Shown here in pieces: positions 28,499-30,505 of a stretch of DNA of 30,505 nucleotides. The position numbers and the translations under genes are program-made. This DNA is from Peptococcus simiae (GTDB lineage Bacteria > Bacillota > Peptococcia > Peptococcales > Peptococcaceae). The stretch is from assembly GCF_046097595.1 (NCBI RefSeq), contig NZ_JBJUVG010000015.1, positions 1-30,505 of the forward strand, written 5' to 3'. Numbering within the stretch: the first letter of the stretch is position 1; every line of letters begins with the position of its first letter. The notes below the pieces were generated by a model, which had not been told where the DNA came from, searched no databases, and saw nothing but the letters and a program-made list of their open reading frames with translations.

Positions 28499-30505
28499 CT
28501 ATTCGGCTTCAACAAAAGTGAGACGATAGTTATCTTGGGGCAATTTAACAAATCTGCCCTGGGTATCTAATTCCATTCCACGAATACTGGGATACATTTT
28601 CTCACTGCGATTTTTAGGCACGGTAAAGGCACGGTCGCCGGTAAACTCCATTGTATAGGTATTATCCTTTTTATCCTTATAATGGGTGCGCAGCTCAATC
28701 TTTTGACCGACCATGGCGTCTAGATCAGTTTTTTTAACCGGGATGCTATAGATAAAGTCTGTCGGATCATCTTGAGCCGTCAATTGATAAAGGGGCTTCC
28801 ATTCATCAGTCCCTTGAATCCGGTAATCAAACGAAGTTAAGTGCAGCGTTTCATTCCGTGCAATAACCAGTTTAAGGTAGCCTTTTGCACCTGAAGATTC
28901 TTGCAGGAAGGTTACCTCTAAGCCTTCTCTTACATCATGGCCTACATTATCTTGAGTTAAAAGCATTCCATCCTGAATCGGTGCTTGCGTTTCCGTTTTT
29001 AGCACCTTAATCCCCTTAGCAGCAAAATCGGCACCCTTGATGACCTCTTGGCTGCCATCACGTTTTTCTAAGGTGACTTCATACTCAGAATAATTAAAAG
29101 GATCGCCTTGGATATAGCCTTCTGCTGTATATTTTGCAGCAGCCTTATTCAACTGGACGCGTTGGCCCCCAACCTTGAGGCTGACGATGTCATTTTCAGC
29201 ATTGGCTTTTTGGAGGGCATCCACAATGGCATTGGCCGTTCCGCGAGCTGTCCAGGTAGCACTACTGGTGACATCAGGACCCTTGCCCTTAGTGGCTATC
29301 GTTACCCGATCGTACTGGGCCTCTAACAGTTTAGGCAAGACTTTTCGTCCGATGGCATCATAAGCCTTAATGTTGCCATCTACCTGATCAACCCCCTTAG
29401 GCGAATTGCTGTCATCGCCAAAGAAGTGCTTCATGGCTTCTTTATAGGCTTCATCCGTATGGTTTTTAGGGGCCGCAAAATTATAAAGCCCCTGAATCAA
29501 GTCGAGCTTAGTATTTAATTGGGCCGCCAAGTTTTTGGGATCTTGTTTGTCAATAACGCTGTTAATCACACCATCAAAGCCAAAGCGTTCAAACTCACCG
29601 CCATCGTCAATCTTGATGCCTTTTTCTGTTTTTTCAACAGCGGTAATTTTTCCGCCGGCTACAGTCACCTGGACATCAATGATCTTTTGGTAGCCCTTGG
29701 CCGACCCTTGATAAGTACCGTCAACATAGTTCTGGTTAGCATCCAGGGCCTTTAACTCGTCAACAGGCTTAATCCGTACATCGCTATAGTCATCCAGTTT
29801 ATCTTTCACCATGACAACCAAGTCGACCTCTTTAGTACTCCCATCGGAAAACTGCAGGGTCACTGGGAGGGTTTGCTGGCCGGTTTGGGTAAAAGTATGA
29901 CTCTCCGGCTTAATAACATGGGTATCTTCTTCCAGGTCATCAAACTGCTTCTCAATATCTTGAGCCGTCAGTGGCTTGCTGATTGGCCAGTCTAAAGCCC
30001 GGGGCAAACCTTCAAAGTGGCCAGCTTCCGTCAGGCTTTTAATATAGGCCTCTGCCTCCTTATAAGCCTGTTGAGCCTGGATATAATAGAGGGCCAGGTC
30101 ATCGCCACCTAAGCTCTTATTCTTCAACATCTGCAGCATGATGTTTTTTTGGCTATTCAAGACACCACGATAACGTTCTGCCTCCTCTGAAGTATTTTCT
30201 TCAGGGATTTTTGCAGCCAAATCTTCCAGCCGGATGGACATACCCTGCATTTTTTGCTGATAGTACTTGCAGAATTCTTCCATCGCCCTATCCAGCTTAG
30301 CCGTCGCATCCTTAACCTTTACCTCTGTAGCTGACACATCATCAGCAACTTTTTTAGATTCAGTATAGGCACTTTCCAAGAAGGGTAAAATCTGCTCTTC
30401 ATATTGGATGGTCACCCCGGTTTTAACCGTATTATTGGCATCCAACCATTTTTTAGCCTTGGCTAAACTGGCTTCAAGAGCTGTTTTATCTACTTTTTCA
30501 GGAGA
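28499..30505 (-). CDS. Large helical protein with an interrupted FMN-binding domain (5' end beyond window)
   Basis: Partial: the reading frame stays open to base 30505, adding 20 residues (SPEKVDKTALEASLAKAKKW) before a TTG at 30445, so the N-terminus lies outside. About 669 residues are visible. The first 160 are helical FIVAR-like modules (KVKDATAKLDRAMEEFCKYY, QAQQAYKEAEAYIKSL). A beta segment resembling Rib/Ig-like surface repeats follows (LPVTLQFSDGSTKEVDLVV). An FMN_bind domain begins VDGTYQGSAKGYQK (about 261 in the visible fragment) and ends DVTSSATWTARG (about 411); between its halves are about 100 extra residues. SSAT replaces SGAT but keeps the Ala-Thr. The C-terminal 230 residues look beta-rich and unassigned; no LPXTG is visible. 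Surface location and flavin binding are inferred. It looks more A/T-rich than its neighbours. Confidence 0.7.
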   Translation of the reverse strand, partial: SPEKVDKTALEASLAKAKKWLDANNTVKTGVTIQYEEQILPFLESAYTESKKVADDVSATEVKVKDATAKLDRAMEEFCKYYQQKMQGMSIRLEDLAAKIPEENTSEEAERYRGVLNSQKNIMLQMLKNKSLGGDDLALYYIQAQQAYKEAEAYIKSLTEAGHFEGLPRALDWPISKPLTAQDIEKQFDDLEEDTHVIKPESHTFTQTGQQTLPVTLQFSDGSTKEVDLVVMVKDKLDDYSDVRIKPVDELKALDANQNYVDGTYQGSAKGYQKIIDVQVTVAGGKITAVEKTEKGIKIDDGGEFERFGFDGVINSVIDKQDPKNLAAQLNTKLDLIQGLYNFAAPKNHTDEAYKEAMKHFFGDDSNSPKGVDQVDGNIKAYDAIGRKVLPKLLEAQYDRVTIATKGKGPDVTSSATWTARGTANAIVDALQKANAENDIVSLKVGGQRVQLNKAAAKYTAEGYIQGDPFNYSEYEVTLEKRDGSQEVIKGADFAAKGIKVLKTETQAPIQDGMLLTQDNVGHDVREGLEVTFLQESSGAKGYLKLVIARNETLHLTSFDYRIQGTDEWKPLYQLTAQDDPTDFIYSIPVKKTDLDAMVGQKIELRTHYKDKKDNTYTMEFTGDRAFTVPKNRSEKMYPSIRGMELDTQGRFVKLPQDNYRLTFVEAE

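Overview
The window looks like chromosomal DNA from an anaerobic, moderately GC-rich Bacillota (Firmicutes), probably a Clostridia-type lineage such as a Peptococcus relative. The genus is a guess. Supporting points are the single-chain 1235-residue PurL, a Bacillus-type PurF with propeptide and Fe-S cysteines, an UPF0735 ACT protein ahead of hom-thrB-lysC, a PRPP-class (ykkC-2b) riboswitch, zinc-type L28, classical menaquinone enzymes, and secreted FMN-binding proteins. Nearly everything is on the minus strand; rpmB is the only confident plus-strand gene. I see no rRNA, tRNA, IS element, prophage or CRISPR array.

Layout, left to right. (1) 18-1211: a 25-bp palindrome and a membrane-anchored protein of unknown function with its own extended -10 promoter. 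(2) 1263-5314: the operon ACT regulator - hom - thrB - lysC (threonine and aspartate family), with a good promoter, an operator-like dyad over the -10 element, and a terminator after lysC. (3) 5364-17847: a complete PRPP-to-IMP operon, purE-purB-purC-purF-purM-purN-purH-purD-purL. Its leader has a promoter, a PRPP riboswitch aptamer, and a very strong attenuator whose 5' arm is also the 3' part of the aptamer. No purK is present. (4) 17860-19557: an operon of two cysteine-rich zinc-ribbon membrane proteins, yqeY and yraN, divergent from rpmB.

(5) 19945-24215: menB - menE - hotdog thioesterase (probable menI) - DASS dicarboxylate transporter, tightly packed. Only the OSB-to-DHNA steps of menaquinone synthesis are encoded here, together with a dicarboxylate carrier. 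Since o-succinylbenzoate is itself a dicarboxylate, the operon may support OSB salvage. (6) 24302-30505: an extracytoplasmic flavin electron-transfer locus: a 7-helix MsrQ/ferric-reductase-like heme protein, a secreted protein with one FMN-binding domain, a secreted 936-residue protein with six FMN-binding domains joined by coiled coils, and a window-truncated secreted-type protein with an FMN-binding domain carrying an insertion of about 100 residues.

Taken together, regions 5 and 6 suggest a quinone-linked electron export chain: menaquinol in the membrane, heme b in the MsrQ-like protein, then a chain of covalently bound flavins outside the cell. This is the most interesting content of the window. 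The terminal acceptor and the flavin transferase ApbE are not visible here.
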